Source of the DNA: Aeromicrobium yanjiei
GTDB taxonomy: Bacteria; Actinomycetota; Actinomycetes; Propionibacteriales; Nocardioidaceae
Assembly (NCBI RefSeq): GCF_009649075.1
Contig: NZ_CP045737.1
Span: 868,001 to 932,000 of the forward strand
Length of the DNA stretch: 64,000 bases
Reading direction: 5' to 3'
Under the pieces are notes generated by a model. The model did no database searches. It had not been told where the DNA came from and worked only from the letters and a program-made list of their open reading frames with translations. The position numbers and the translations under genes were made by a program. Shown here in pieces: positions 16,699-24,663 of the stretch. The stretch's first letter is position 1. Each line of letters starts with the position of its first letter.

Positions 16699-17388
16699 GT
16701 GATTCGATTCGACAAGGTCACCAAGACCTATCCCGGCCAGAAGCGCCCCGCGCTCGACGCCGTCGACCTCGAGATCGAGAAGGGGGAGTTCGTCTTCCTC
16801 GTCGGCGCCTCGGGCTCCGGCAAGTCGACGTTCCTGCGCCTGATCCTTCGTGAGGCCCGCCCCACGAGCGGTCGCGTCTACGTCGCCGGCAAGGAGATCA
16901 ACAAGCTCTCGAGCTGGAAGGTGCCCAAGCTGCGCCGCCAGGTCGGCACCGTGTTCCAGGACTTCCGGCTGCTGCCCAACAAGACCGTCACGGAGAACGT
17001 CGCCTTCGCGCTCGAGGTCATCGGCAAGCCGCGCAGCGAGATCAACAAGGTCGTCCCCGAGACGCTCGAGATGGTCGGCCTGGAGGGCAAGGGTCACCGC
17101 ATGCCCGATGAGCTGTCCGGCGGCGAGCAGCAGCGCGTCGCGGTGGCTCGCGCCTTCGTCAACCGACCGATGATCCTCATCGCCGATGAGCCCACCGGCA
17201 ACCTCGACCCGGCCACGAGCGTCGGCATCATGAAGCTGCTCGACCGGATCAACCGCACGGACACGACCGTCGTCATGGCGACGCACGACTCGTCGATCGT
17301 GGACCAGATGCGCAAGCGGGTCATCGAGCTCGAAGGCGGACTCATCGTGCGCGATGAGGCCCGCGGCATCTACGGCTACCAGAACTAA
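16699..17388 (+). CDS. ftsE: Cell division ATP-binding protein FtsE
   Basis: A 229-residue ABC ATPase. Walker A is [10 protein letters not shown], the Q-loop lies in [15 protein letters not shown], the signature is [15 protein letters not shown], and Walker B is [12 protein letters not shown]. FtsE powers FtsX to activate a peptidoglycan hydrolase at the division site or along the wall. The GTG start has TAGACT (16686-16691) 7 bases upstream. ftsX follows after 14 bases, and the M23 peptidase after that is the expected hydrolase partner. Confidence 0.96.
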   Translation: MIRFDKVTKTYPGQKRPALDAVDLEIEKGEFVFLVGASGSGKSTFLRLILREARPTSGRVYVAGKEINKLSSWKVPKLRRQVGTVFQDFRLLPNKTVTENVAFALEVIGKPRSEINKVVPETLEMVGLEGKGHRMPDELSGGEQQRVAVARAFVNRPMILIADEPTGNLDPATSVGIMKLLDRINRTDTTVVMATHDSSIVDQMRKRVIELEGGLIVRDEARGIYGYQN

Positions 17389-17402
17389 GAGGACCCCAGC
17401 AG

Positions 17403-18317
17403 ATGCGAAGCACCCTGAATGAGCTGCGCCAGAGCCTGTCGCGCAACCTGTCCATGTCGATCTCGCTGATCGTGACCATGACCGTGTCGTTGCTGCTGGC
17501 TGCGCTCGGTCTGCTGATCCTGGCGCAGTCGGACCGCACGGAGAAGTACTACGGTGACCGGCTGCAGCTCCAGGTCGATCTCTGCACGCGCAACTCCCCG
17601 AGCGCCAACTGCATCGGCGGCCTGACGACCAAGGCGCAGCAGGCCTCGATCGAGCAGGCGCTGCGCGAGAACTCGCAGGTCAAGTCGTTCGAGGAGCGCA
17701 CGCCCGAGGAGCAGTACGAGCGCTCGCGCGTGCTCTACAGCCAGTCCGACACCGGCAAGAAGCTGCTGGAGACGCTGAGCCCCAAGTCCTTCCCCTCGAC
17801 GTACTTCGTGACCCTGAACGACCCGGAGAAGTTCGACAGCGTCGAGAGCCAGCTCAGCGGCATGGAGGGCGTCGGCCGGGTCAGCTCGATCAAGGAGCTG
17901 CTCGGACCGCTGTTCACCTTCTTGGACAATCTGCGCAACGGTGCGCTCGCGATCTCGGCGCTGCTCGTCGTCGCGGCGATCCTCCAGGTGTCCAACACGA
18001 TCCGCATGACGGCGTACGCCCGCCGCCGCGAGATCGGCATCATGCGACTCGTCGGGGCGTCGAGCTGGCACATCCAGCTGCCGTTCGTGCTCGAGTCGAT
18101 GCTGGCCGCCCTGATCTCGGCAGCGCTCGCGGCCGGTGGGCTCGCGGCGTTCATGCAGTTCGTCGTCTACGGCTACCTGAGGGACACGTTGTCGACCACG
18201 ACGACCTGGGTGGGGTGGAGCGACGCCTTCACCGTGATGGGCGAGACGACGGTGCTCGCGGTGCTGCTCGCGATGGTGCCGACACTCCTGCTGACCCGCA
18301 AATACCTCGACGTGTGA
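17403..18317 (+). CDS. ftsX: Cell division membrane protein FtsX
   Basis: A 304-residue protein with one N-terminal helix (SMSISLIVTMTVSLLLAALG), a long extracytoplasmic domain (about residues 45-170, with two cysteines in LCTRNSPSANC) and three C-terminal helices. This is the standard FtsX topology. The TYARRREIGIMRLVGAS-type coupling loop (here TAYARRREIGIMRLVGAS) contacts FtsE. The large outer loop normally binds the coiled coil of the hydrolase encoded next door. The start at ATG 17403 lies 14 bases after ftsE. Confidence 0.95.
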   Translation: MRSTLNELRQSLSRNLSMSISLIVTMTVSLLLAALGLLILAQSDRTEKYYGDRLQLQVDLCTRNSPSANCIGGLTTKAQQASIEQALRENSQVKSFEERTPEEQYERSRVLYSQSDTGKKLLETLSPKSFPSTYFVTLNDPEKFDSVESQLSGMEGVGRVSSIKELLGPLFTFLDNLRNGALAISALLVVAAILQVSNTIRMTAYARRREIGIMRLVGASSWHIQLPFVLESMLAALISAALAAGGLAAFMQFVVYGYLRDTLSTTTTWVGWSDAFTVMGETTVLAVLLAMVPTLLLTRKYLDV

Positions 18318-18339
18318 CGCCCTTAGCCTAAAGTTGGGC

Positions 18340-18396
18340 TTGACAGTTTCTTGTCCGGCTCCATCCGTACGTCGACAGTCCCCGGGTTCCCGGGGA
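18340..18396 (+). promoter_or_regulatory. Consensus -35 and leader hairpin before the M23 peptidase gene
   Basis: The 101-base gap after ftsX holds a perfect TTGACA (18340-18345) but only a poor -10 at the expected distance. It is followed by TCCCCGGG-TT-CCCGGGGA (18379-18396), an 8-bp self-complementary hairpin about 23 bases before the ATG. The hairpin could act in the leader or be a protein-binding site. Too short for a c-di-AMP riboswitch. Confidence 0.4.
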
Positions 18397-18418
18397 AACT
18401 TCCCCCAAGGTCGAGGTC

Positions 18419-19690
18419 ATGCACAGCTCCGTCACGCACCCCAGGCACCGCCGTGCCCTGACCGCACTGGTCCTCACGGCGGCGCTCGTCGCGTCCCTCG
18501 CCACTCCGTCGTTCGCGGACCGCAAGGACGATCTCGAGAAGCAGAAGAAGGACGCCAACCGCGAGCAGACCGAGGCCAAGAAGCACCTCGACGCCTCGAC
18601 CGCGGAGCTGGAGAAGGCCGCGGCCGCGCTGCGGGTCGCGCAGGGCAAGCTCGACGCCGCAGAGGCGAACCTCGGGCGTACGCGCGGCAAGCTCGCGACG
18701 GCCCAGGCGGTCGACGACCAGATGCAGCTCGAGCTCGAGCGCAGCGAGGCCAAGCTGCGCAAGGCCCGCGCCAAGCTCAAGAAGGGCCAGAAGCAGCTCA
18801 AGGCCTCGGAGTCCTCGGTCGAGGAGTTCGCGGTGCAGCAGGCGCTTCAGGGCGACCGCAGGCTCAATGCGGTCAGCGGACTGCTCCGCGGCGAGGACAC
18901 CGAGCAGTTCAGCGAGCAGATGAGCCTCAACACGGTCGTGGGCGATCAGCAGGTGGCCACGATGCAGCGCCTCGACGCCACCCGGGTGATCCTCAAGCTC
19001 AAGCGCGAGAAGGTGCAGAAGCTGCGCGACGAGGTGCAGGTGAAGCGTGCGCAGGCCGCCGCGAACCTGGTGGACATGCAGCGCCTCGAGGAGGTCGCCG
19101 AGGGGCAGGCCGCCCAGGTCGCGAAGCTCGTCAAGGCACGTCAGGAGATCCGCAACTCCGCGTCCGCCGCCGTCGCCGAGGACGAGCGGCAGTACCGCGA
19201 GAAGGTCGCAGAGGCGAACCGACTGGCCGCGCAGCTGCGCGCGCTGGCGGCCAAGCAGGTCAAGTCCGGCGGCAAGGGGTCCGGCGGCGACAGCGGGGGC
19301 GCGCTGTCGTACCCCGTGGCCGGTCCGATCACCTCGCCGTTCGGCATGCGCCGGCACCCGATCACGGGGGTCTACAAGCTCCACGACGGCACCGACTTCG
19401 GCGTCGGTTGCGGCACGCCCATCCGGGCTGCGGCCAGCGGCACCGTGATCCAGCAGTACTTCAACGCGGCGTACGGCAACCGCGTGATCCTCAACAACGG
19501 CGTCAAGCGCGGTGTCAACGTCGTGACGACCTACAACCACCTGTCGCGCTTCGCGGTCGGGGCCGGGAGCAAGGTCTCGCGCGGCCAGGTCATCGGCTAC
19601 GTCGGCTCGACCGGCTACTCGACCGGCTGCCACCTGCACTTCATGGTGCTCAGCAACGGCAACACGGTGAACCCCATGGGCTGGCTGTGA
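18419..19690 (+). CDS. M23 (LytM) peptidoglycan peptidase with coiled coil, FtsEX partner
   Basis: A 423-residue secreted protein. A signal peptide (ALTALVLTAALVASLATPSFA, cleavage after SFA) is followed by a long coiled coil (about residues 37-285) rich in Lys/Glu/Ala, a Gly/Ser linker, and a LytM domain. The domain's zinc ligands are in LHDGTDFGVGC and GCHLHFMVL. The layout equals EnvC or RipC, which are switched on by the FtsX outer loop through the coiled coil. Position right after ftsEX supports this. Probably cleaves stem-peptide crosslinks during division. Confidence 0.92.
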   Translation: MHSSVTHPRHRRALTALVLTAALVASLATPSFADRKDDLEKQKKDANREQTEAKKHLDASTAELEKAAAALRVAQGKLDAAEANLGRTRGKLATAQAVDDQMQLELERSEAKLRKARAKLKKGQKQLKASESSVEEFAVQQALQGDRRLNAVSGLLRGEDTEQFSEQMSLNTVVGDQQVATMQRLDATRVILKLKREKVQKLRDEVQVKRAQAAANLVDMQRLEEVAEGQAAQVAKLVKARQEIRNSASAAVAEDERQYREKVAEANRLAAQLRALAAKQVKSGGKGSGGDSGGALSYPVAGPITSPFGMRRHPITGVYKLHDGTDFGVGCGTPIRAAASGTVIQQYFNAAYGNRVILNNGVKRGVNVVTTYNHLSRFAVGAGSKVSRGQVIGYVGSTGYSTGCHLHFMVLSNGNTVNPMGWL

Positions 19691-20160
19691 GACGGATCGA
19701 GTCGAGCGTCGTCGTCGCGGTCGACCCGGCGGTGGCGTTCCGCGTCTCCCAGACCACGGGCGAGACGCGCCTGCGGTGGGACCCGTTCATCCAGGAGCAG
19801 CACTTCCTCGACGGCGCGAGCGCGCCCGCCAAGGGCGTACGCACCGAGACCCGGCACCGCTCGCGGCTGCGGATGGTCAGCGAGTACGTCTCGTTCAACC
19901 CTCCGACCAACGTGGGGATGAAGATGACGCAGGGGCCGTGGTTCTTCGAGTCGTTCGCGGGTGGATGGCGTTTCGCGCCCGAGCCGGGCGGCGGCTGCCG
20001 AGCCACGTGGCGCTACAGCTTCGGCTGCCGTCCGCGCTGGCTCGCTCCGATCGCCGAGCGCATCGGCGCGGTCGTGCTGCGGCGTGACATCGATCGGCGG
20101 ATCGCCGGATTCGCCCGCGGATGCGCCGATCCGGTCGTGGTCGCCGCCGCCGGCGGATGA
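19687..20160 (+). CDS. SRPBCC family protein
   Basis: A 157-residue START/Bet v1-like protein. It begins RRIESSVVVAVDPAVAFRVSQ and contains a WDPFIQEQHFLDG segment and a C-terminal helix with RRDIDRRIAGFARG. The fold binds hydrophobic ligands, but no ligand is known for this subgroup. The GTG start overlaps the stop of the M23 gene (GTGA), so it is translated with the cell-wall cluster. It separates ftsEX-M23 from smpB. Confidence 0.75.
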   Translation: MRRIESSVVVAVDPAVAFRVSQTTGETRLRWDPFIQEQHFLDGASAPAKGVRTETRHRSRLRMVSEYVSFNPPTNVGMKMTQGPWFFESFAGGWRFAPEPGGGCRATWRYSFGCRPRWLAPIAERIGAVVLRRDIDRRIAGFARGCADPVVVAAAGG

Positions 20161-20189
20161 TCTTCGCCCAGAGGTGACACAATGGTCCG

Positions 20190-20666
20190 GTGGCCAAGGA
20201 AACCGGGCGCAAGCTCGTTGCGCAGAACAAGAAGGCGCGCCACGACTATCACATCGAGGACACGTTCGAGGCCGGCATGGTCTTGACCGGCACCGAGGTG
20301 AAGTCGTTGCGTGCAGGTCGCGCATCCCTGGTGGACGGCTTCGGCGAGATCGAGCGCGGCGAGGCGTGGCTGCTCGGGGTGCACATCCCCGAGTACACGC
20401 AGGGCACGTGGACCAACCATGAGACCCGGCGACGCCGCAAGCTCCTGCTGAATCGCAGCGAGATCGACCGCATCGAGCGTCGTACGACCGAGAAGGGCCT
20501 GACGATCGTCCCGCTCTCGCTGTACTTCAAGGACGGTCGCGCGAAGGTCGAGATCGCCCTGGCCCGCGGCAAGAAGACGTACGACAAGCGCCATGCGATC
20601 GCCGAGCGCACCGCGACCCGTGAGGCCGAGCGCGATCTCGGGCGTCGCCTCAAGGGCATGCACTAG
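20190..20666 (+). CDS. smpB: SsrA-binding protein SmpB
   Basis: A 158-residue tmRNA partner for ribosome rescue. Typical segments are [38 protein letters not shown], the [22 protein letters not shown] tail region (read as two parts) and a basic C-terminus. The GTG start has CACAAT (20178-20183) 6 bases upstream. ssrA, its RNA partner, is encoded 2.3 kb downstream beyond two unrelated genes. Confidence 0.96.
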   Translation: MAKETGRKLVAQNKKARHDYHIEDTFEAGMVLTGTEVKSLRAGRASLVDGFGEIERGEAWLLGVHIPEYTQGTWTNHETRRRRKLLLNRSEIDRIERRTTEKGLTIVPLSLYFKDGRAKVEIALARGKKTYDKRHAIAERTATREAERDLGRRLKGMH

Positions 20667-21541
20667 TGGCGCTGGAGGACTCCGATCTTCCGGCCCTGAC
20701 CGCCGCCCTCGGCCTGCCCGGCCTCGTGGACGTGCACGCACACTTCATGCCGCCACAGGTGCTGGCGAAGGTGTGGGCCTACTTCGACTCCGCCGGTCCG
20801 CTGCTGGGCCGACCGTGGCCGATCACGTACCGCACGAGCGACGAGGAGCGGGTCGAGCACCTGCGCTCGATGGGCGTCAGGCGGTTCTCCGCGCTGTCCT
20901 ACGCCCACCGCCCGGGTGTCGCGGGGTTCATGAACGAGTGGACCCGCGACTTCGCCGAGCGCACGCCCGACGCCCTGTGGTCGGCGACGTTCTATCCCGA
21001 GCCGGAGGCTGCGACGTACGTGCCGCAGCTCATCGAGGAGGGCGTCGAGGTCTTCAAGGTCCACGTGCAGGTCGGCGACTTCGCGCCGAACGATCCGCTG
21101 CTCGAGCCCGTGTGGGGCGTGCTGGCCGAGAGCGGGACGCCGATCGTGCTGCACGCAGGCTCGGGGCCGGCACCGGGTCACCACACCGGACCCTCAGGGG
21201 TCGCGGACGTGCTGTCGCGCCACCCGGACCTGGCCCTGGTCATCGCCCACCTCGGGATGCCCGAGATCGACGAGTTCCTCGACCTCGCCGAGCGGCACGA
21301 CAACGTCCGGCTGGACACCACGATGGCGTTCGTCGACTTCTGGGACGAGCCCGTCCCGCACGGCGTGCCCGCCAGGCTGCTCGACCTGCAGGAGCGGATC
21401 CTGTTCGGCACCGACTTCCCCAACATCCCCTATGCGTACGCGCACCAGGTCGAGGTGCTGCAGCGGCTCGACCTCGGCGACGACTGGATGCGAAGCGTGC
21501 TGTGGCACAACGGGGCCGAGCTGTTCGGCGTCGACGCATGA
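20666..21541 (+). CDS. Amidohydrolase family protein (TIM-barrel metal hydrolase)
   Basis: A 291-residue amidohydrolase-2 type protein. VDVHAHFMP gives the N-terminal HxH metal motif, IVLHAGSGP and LVIAHLGMPE supply the later histidines, and ILFGTDFPNIPY contains the catalytic Asp. Relatives include decarboxylases of the ACMSD type and hydrolases. The substrate is unknown. The GTG start shares its G with the smpB stop codon, so the two are translationally linked. Confidence 0.85.
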   Translation: MALEDSDLPALTAALGLPGLVDVHAHFMPPQVLAKVWAYFDSAGPLLGRPWPITYRTSDEERVEHLRSMGVRRFSALSYAHRPGVAGFMNEWTRDFAERTPDALWSATFYPEPEAATYVPQLIEEGVEVFKVHVQVGDFAPNDPLLEPVWGVLAESGTPIVLHAGSGPAPGHHTGPSGVADVLSRHPDLALVIAHLGMPEIDEFLDLAERHDNVRLDTTMAFVDFWDEPVPHGVPARLLDLQERILFGTDFPNIPYAYAHQVEVLQRLDLGDDWMRSVLWHNGAELFGVDA

Positions 21542-21554
21542 GCGGTCACCTGGC

Positions 21555-22943
21555 GTGAACGCCGGCACCATCCGTCTCGCGTCCGCGCAGGGCAGATGGG
21601 TGCTGGCAGCCATGATCCTCGGCTCGGGCATGGCCTTCCTCGACGGCTCGATCGTCGGTCTGGCGCTGCCGGCGATGAACGCCGACCTCGACGCCGGGGC
21701 CGCGGGGGTGCAGTGGATCGTCAACGCGTACACGCTCACCCTGGCCGCCCTGATCCTCGTCGGCGGCTCGCTGGGGGACCGCCTGGGTCGCCGCAGGGTC
21801 TTCGTGATCGGCGTCGTGTGGTTCGCCGCGGCGTCGGTCCTGTGCGCGGCCGCACCCACGATCGAGGTGCTGGTCGCCGCTCGCGGGCTCCAGGGGGTGG
21901 GCGCCGCGCTGCTGACGCCGGGCAGCCTGGCGATCATCTCGGCGTCGTTCGCGCCCGAGGACCGCGGACCGGCGATCGGTTTCTGGTCAGGCCTGTCGGG
22001 CGTCACGACGGCCATCGGCCCCTTGGTCGGTGGCTGGCTCGTCGACACGACCGGCTGGCGTGGCATCTTCTGGATCAACCTCCCGCTCGCGGCGCTCGTG
22101 GTCTGGATCGCGATCCGTCACGTGCCGGAGACATCCGGTGACCAGGACCGGATCGACTACGCGGGCGCGGGGCTGACCGCGGCGGGCCTGGCAGCGCTCA
22201 CCTACGGTCTGGTCGAGAAGTCCTGGCTGTGGGGAGGAGCGGGGCTCGTCCTCATGGTGGTGTTCGTCGTCCACCAAAGGCTCACCCCCCACGCGCTCGT
22301 GCCCCTCGCGCTGTTCGCGGACCGGATCTTCACCGCGGCGAACATCTGCACGTTCGCGATCTACGGGGCGCTCGCGGCCTCGGGATTCCTGCTCGTGCAG
22401 CAGCTGCAGTACGTCTCGGGGTTCTCGCCACTGGTCGCGGGTCTTGCGAGCGTGCCGATGACGATCATCATGCTGCTGTTCTCGGCCCGGGCCGGCGCGC
22501 TGGGGACGCGGATCGGCCCGCGCTGGCCCATGACCTTCGGCCCGCTGATCGCGGCGGTGGGCCTGCTGCTGATGCTGCGCATCGGCGAGGACGCGAGCTT
22601 CTGGCTCGACGTCCTGCCTGCGTCGGTCGTCTTCGGCATCGGGATCACGACGCTGGTGGCTCCGCTCACGACCGCGGTCCTGGCCGCCGCACCCATGCAG
22701 CAGACCGGGATCGCCTCGGGCATCAACAACGCCGTGGCGCGTACGGCCTCCCTGCTCGCGGTGGCCGCGATCCCCCCGATCGCCGGGATCACGGGGCGGG
22801 ACTTCGATGATCCGGACGTCTTCGGCCCGGGGTTCGACACCGGCATCGTCATCTGTGCCGGGATGCTCGTGGTGGCGGCTGCGTGTGCCGTGGGACTCAT
22901 CCGCGGGTCCACGGTGAGCCCCGCGGCGCTCAGGTCGGAATGA
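21555..22943 (+). CDS. MFS transporter, DHA2 (EmrB/QacA) type
   Basis: A 462-residue membrane protein with about 14 predicted helices. Motif A is in GGSLGDRLGRRRVF, and the family motif C-like GPLVGGWLV follows. DHA2 members are proton-driven drug or metabolite exporters. The start is the GTG 13 bases after the amidohydrolase stop. There is no adjacent regulator, and its substrate cannot be predicted. Its stop codon overlaps the -35 of the ssrA promoter. Confidence 0.9.
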   Translation: MNAGTIRLASAQGRWVLAAMILGSGMAFLDGSIVGLALPAMNADLDAGAAGVQWIVNAYTLTLAALILVGGSLGDRLGRRRVFVIGVVWFAAASVLCAAAPTIEVLVAARGLQGVGAALLTPGSLAIISASFAPEDRGPAIGFWSGLSGVTTAIGPLVGGWLVDTTGWRGIFWINLPLAALVVWIAIRHVPETSGDQDRIDYAGAGLTAAGLAALTYGLVEKSWLWGGAGLVLMVVFVVHQRLTPHALVPLALFADRIFTAANICTFAIYGALAASGFLLVQQLQYVSGFSPLVAGLASVPMTIIMLLFSARAGALGTRIGPRWPMTFGPLIAAVGLLLMLRIGEDASFWLDVLPASVVFGIGITTLVAPLTTAVLAAAPMQQTGIASGINNAVARTASLLAVAAIPPIAGITGRDFDDPDVFGPGFDTGIVICAGMLVVAAACAVGLIRGSTVSPAALRSE

Positions 22944-22962
22944 ATGGCTCGGACTTGTCGTT
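22937..22962 (+). promoter_or_regulatory. SigR-type promoter of ssrA
   Basis: GGAAT (22937-22941), exactly 18 bases, then GTT (22960-22962), a full match to the SigR consensus. It would start RNA about 40-45 bases before the mature 5' end of tmRNA. ssrA is a reported SigR target in Streptomyces, which supports the call. A separate housekeeping promoter is expected too but was not recognised. Confidence 0.8.
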
Positions 22963-22983
22963 GTGAGCAGGTAGAGTGATGGT

Positions 22984-22997
22984 GTTGCCGCGGCAAC
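22984..22997 (+). promoter_or_regulatory. 14-bp perfect palindrome in the ssrA precursor leader
   Basis: GTTGCCGCGGCAAC, 17 bases before the mature tmRNA 5' end. It could be a protein-binding site, or fold in the precursor RNA as a processing signal. Confidence 0.4.
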
Positions 22998-23013
22998 GAT
23001 TGACAACTCAAGA

Positions 23014-23380
23014 GGGGCTGATCGGTTTCGACTAAGGTCGTTCGATTCAGGTGAAGCGGGTAGAGGATCCAGGGTTATCTCTTTAACGATCTCTGGAAAC
23101 CAACAAGTGCCGATTCCAAGCGCACTGACTTCGCCCTCGCTGCTTAAGCGATAGGTGAAGGGCTGGCCCGGGGGCGTTCCCGCTCCGGATCGCCAGTCTC
23201 ATTTAGGGGACTTGCTGATCACACGGCGTCGCAGCGTGTGATCGGGACTTTTCTGCGACTGAGCCCGTCGGCGACGCGTCTGTTCGAGCGCCGGGGCTGA
23301 GAAAAGCGACTAGACAGACTGCACCCGGAGAAGCCCTGACTCAGCGCCGTAGGACCGGGGTTCGATTCCCCGCAGCTCCA
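23014..23380 (+). ncRNA. ssrA: Transfer-messenger RNA (tmRNA)
   Basis: One-piece tmRNA. The 5' end GGGGCUG pairs with CAGCUCC at 23373-23379 (one G-U), and the T-arm GGTTCGATTCCCCG precedes it. The tag reading frame starts at GCC 23109 and ends with TAA at 23145-23147, giving ADSKRTDFALAA, an actinobacterial-type degradation tag with the ALAA end recognised by ClpXP. The discriminator is A23380. The genome then reads CGA, so CCA is added after transcription. With SmpB it rescues stalled ribosomes. A SigR-type promoter lies upstream and a very long hairpin directly downstream. Confidence 0.97.
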
Positions 23381-23443
23381 CGACATGACAATGCCCCCCG
23401 CCATCCCCGTTCCTGGGATGGCGGGGGGCATTGTCATGTCGTG
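23379..23443. terminator. 29-bp perfect hairpin immediately after tmRNA
   Basis: Bases 23379-23407 pair without mismatch with 23415-23443 around a 7-base loop (CGTTCCT). The last two bases of the tmRNA acceptor strand are within the first arm. No T-run follows, so it may be a terminator of unusual strength, a double-stranded RNase III site for 3' maturation, or both. Confidence 0.75.
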
Positions 23444-23474
23444 AAACCGCCGAGTGAATCGAGTGGGCCCCTCC

Positions 23475-23508
23475 CCGCGGCGCCCCACCGCGGCGCCCCA
23501 CCGCGGCG
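23475..23508. repeat. 13-bp tandem repeat (about 2.6 copies)
   Basis: CCGCGGCGCCCCA at 23475-23487 and 23488-23500, then a partial copy CCGCGGCG to 23508. Non-coding and very GC-rich, between the tmRNA hairpin and the 36-bp repeats. Confidence 0.85.
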
Positions 23509-23511
23509 AAG

Positions 23512-23590
23512 CCGCCCGCGGGCGCCGCCAGCAAGGGATCCCCGCAGCGCCCCACCGCCCGCGGGCGCCGCCAGCAAGGGATCCCCGCAG
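23512..23590. repeat. Two 36-bp direct repeats, 7 bases apart
   Basis: Identical copies at 23512-23547 and 23555-23590. The spacer CGCCCCA repeats part of the neighbouring 13-bp unit. Each copy ends GGATCCCCGCAG, close to the tmRNA 3' sequence GATTCCCCGCAG. With only two copies and a 7-base spacer this is not a CRISPR. Confidence 0.85.
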
Positions 23591-23637
23591 ATCCATTCTC
23601 ATCTTGCGGGTGACCCAGCCAGGTCTAGCGTGTGCCC

Positions 23638-23925
23638 ATGAGCACCTTCACCGACGCCCAGATCGAAGACGCCCTCGAGGGCCTGCCCGGCTGGTCGCAG
23701 GAGGGTGAGGCGATCGTGAAGTCGTACGAGTTCGACGACTTCGGCGCCGCGATCGCCTTCATCAACCGGGCCGCAGGTCCCATCACCGAGATGGACCACC
23801 ATCCCGAGTGGACCAACGTCTACAACCGGGTCGACATCCGGCTCAGCAGCCATGACGTCGGCGGGGTCACCGATCGGGACGTCCGACTGGCCAAGGTCAT
23901 CGAACGCGTGGCCGCGGCGTCGTAG
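23638..23925 (+). CDS. Pterin-4a-carbinolamine dehydratase-like protein
   Basis: A 95-residue PCD/DCoH-fold protein. The active-site signature EMDHHPEW (His54, His55, Pro56, Trp58) and a later SSHDVGGVTDRD match the family pattern. The enzyme dehydrates 4a-hydroxytetrahydropterin. In bacteria lacking aromatic amino acid hydroxylases its role is unclear and may involve molybdopterin or pterin recycling. TAGCGT (23626-23631) ends 6 bases before the ATG, which favours this start over a GTG two codons earlier. Confidence 0.9.
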   Translation: MSTFTDAQIEDALEGLPGWSQEGEAIVKSYEFDDFGAAIAFINRAAGPITEMDHHPEWTNVYNRVDIRLSSHDVGGVTDRDVRLAKVIERVAAAS

Positions 23926-23929
23926 GGCC

Positions 23930-24541
23930 TCAGGCCCAGAGGTCGCTGCCGAACTGGAACCAGATGGCCGCGAGGACCGCGACGTACCACAGGATCGTGA
24001 TCAGCAGCGTCCAGTCGTTCACGAAGCGCGAGACCGGGTTGCCGGGCAGGAACTCGCGCAGGTTGCGCGCAGTGAGCCACACGAAGATCGGGATCATGAC
24101 CGACCAGACCACCATGCACCACGGGCAGAGCTTCTCGATCGAGTAGATGCTCTGCGACTGCAGCCAGGTCACGAAGGCGATGCCGAACACCGCGCCGGCC
24201 TGCAGGCCCAGCCACACGAAGTCGGGCAGGCGTACCCGCGCGGCGATCAGCACGCCCAGGGTCATGACGATCGCGAAGCCGGCCACGCCCATGAGCGGGT
24301 TGGGGAAGCCGAACACCGAGGCCTGGTCGGTGTTGATGACGCCGCCGCAGCTGACGAAGGCGTTGATGTCGCAGCCGAGCGCCTTGTCGGGCTCCTGGAG
24401 GAACTTGACCTTGTCGATGATGAGGATGGCAGCAGCGAGCATGCCGATCGCGCCGCCCAGGGCGAGCAGCCAGCCGAGGCCGCGATCGTTCGGCTCGTAG
24501 ACGTCAACGTCGGAGTCGGCGACGGTCCTCTGGTCAGTCAT
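23930..24541 (-). CDS. Vitamin K epoxide reductase (VKOR) family membrane protein
   Basis: A 203-residue membrane protein with five probable helices. Cys57 and Cys65 lie in the outer loop (LGCDINAFVSCGG) and the CPWC active site is at residues 139-142. Bacterial VKOR re-oxidises DsbA-like proteins using menaquinone, so it drives disulfide formation outside the membrane, the counterpart of DsbB. No DsbA is adjacent. TAGGAT ends 7 bases before the ATG. It converges, with a 4-base gap, on the dehydratase gene. Confidence 0.93.
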   Translation of the reverse strand: MTDQRTVADSDVDVYEPNDRGLGWLLALGGAIGMLAAAILIIDKVKFLQEPDKALGCDINAFVSCGGVINTDQASVFGFPNPLMGVAGFAIVMTLGVLIAARVRLPDFVWLGLQAGAVFGIAFVTWLQSQSIYSIEKLCPWCMVVWSVMIPIFVWLTARNLREFLPGNPVSRFVNDWTLLITILWYVAVLAAIWFQFGSDLWA

Positions 24542-24587
24542 GACAGTGATCCTAGAGCGAGCGCGCAACCGGCCGGTCCCGTACCCG

Positions 24588-24652
24588 CCCAGATCTGCGG
24601 GCTCCTGCACGGTCCGTGGCCGCGAAAGCGTGCAGGAGTCCGCAGATCTGGG
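24588..24652. repeat. 24-bp inverted repeat with 17-base loop
   Basis: 24588-24611 and 24629-24652 are complementary at 23 of 24 positions. Outer halves read CCCAGATCTGCGG. It lies between the nei-type gene stop and the VKOR start, both on the minus strand. No T-run follows. It could end the lhr-nei message, or be a copy of a dispersed palindromic element. Confidence 0.8.
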
Positions 24653-24663
24653 TTGGGGGTGCC

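Noticed and set aside
18318-18418. c-di-AMP riboswitch before the M23 peptidase gene
   Set aside because: The gap is about 100 bases and lacks the conserved riboswitch cores. Only a simple hairpin is present.
23475-23590. Short repeats that could be a CRISPR array
   Set aside because: Only two 36-bp copies with a 7-base spacer and a neighbouring 13-bp tandem repeat. There are no unique spacers and no cas genes.
23219-23602. Open frames antisense to the tmRNA and its hairpin
   Set aside because: They are readings of tmRNA and terminator sequence. Translations such as the GIEPRS- and SNPGPTA-like strings are well-known false proteins from tRNA-like 3' ends.
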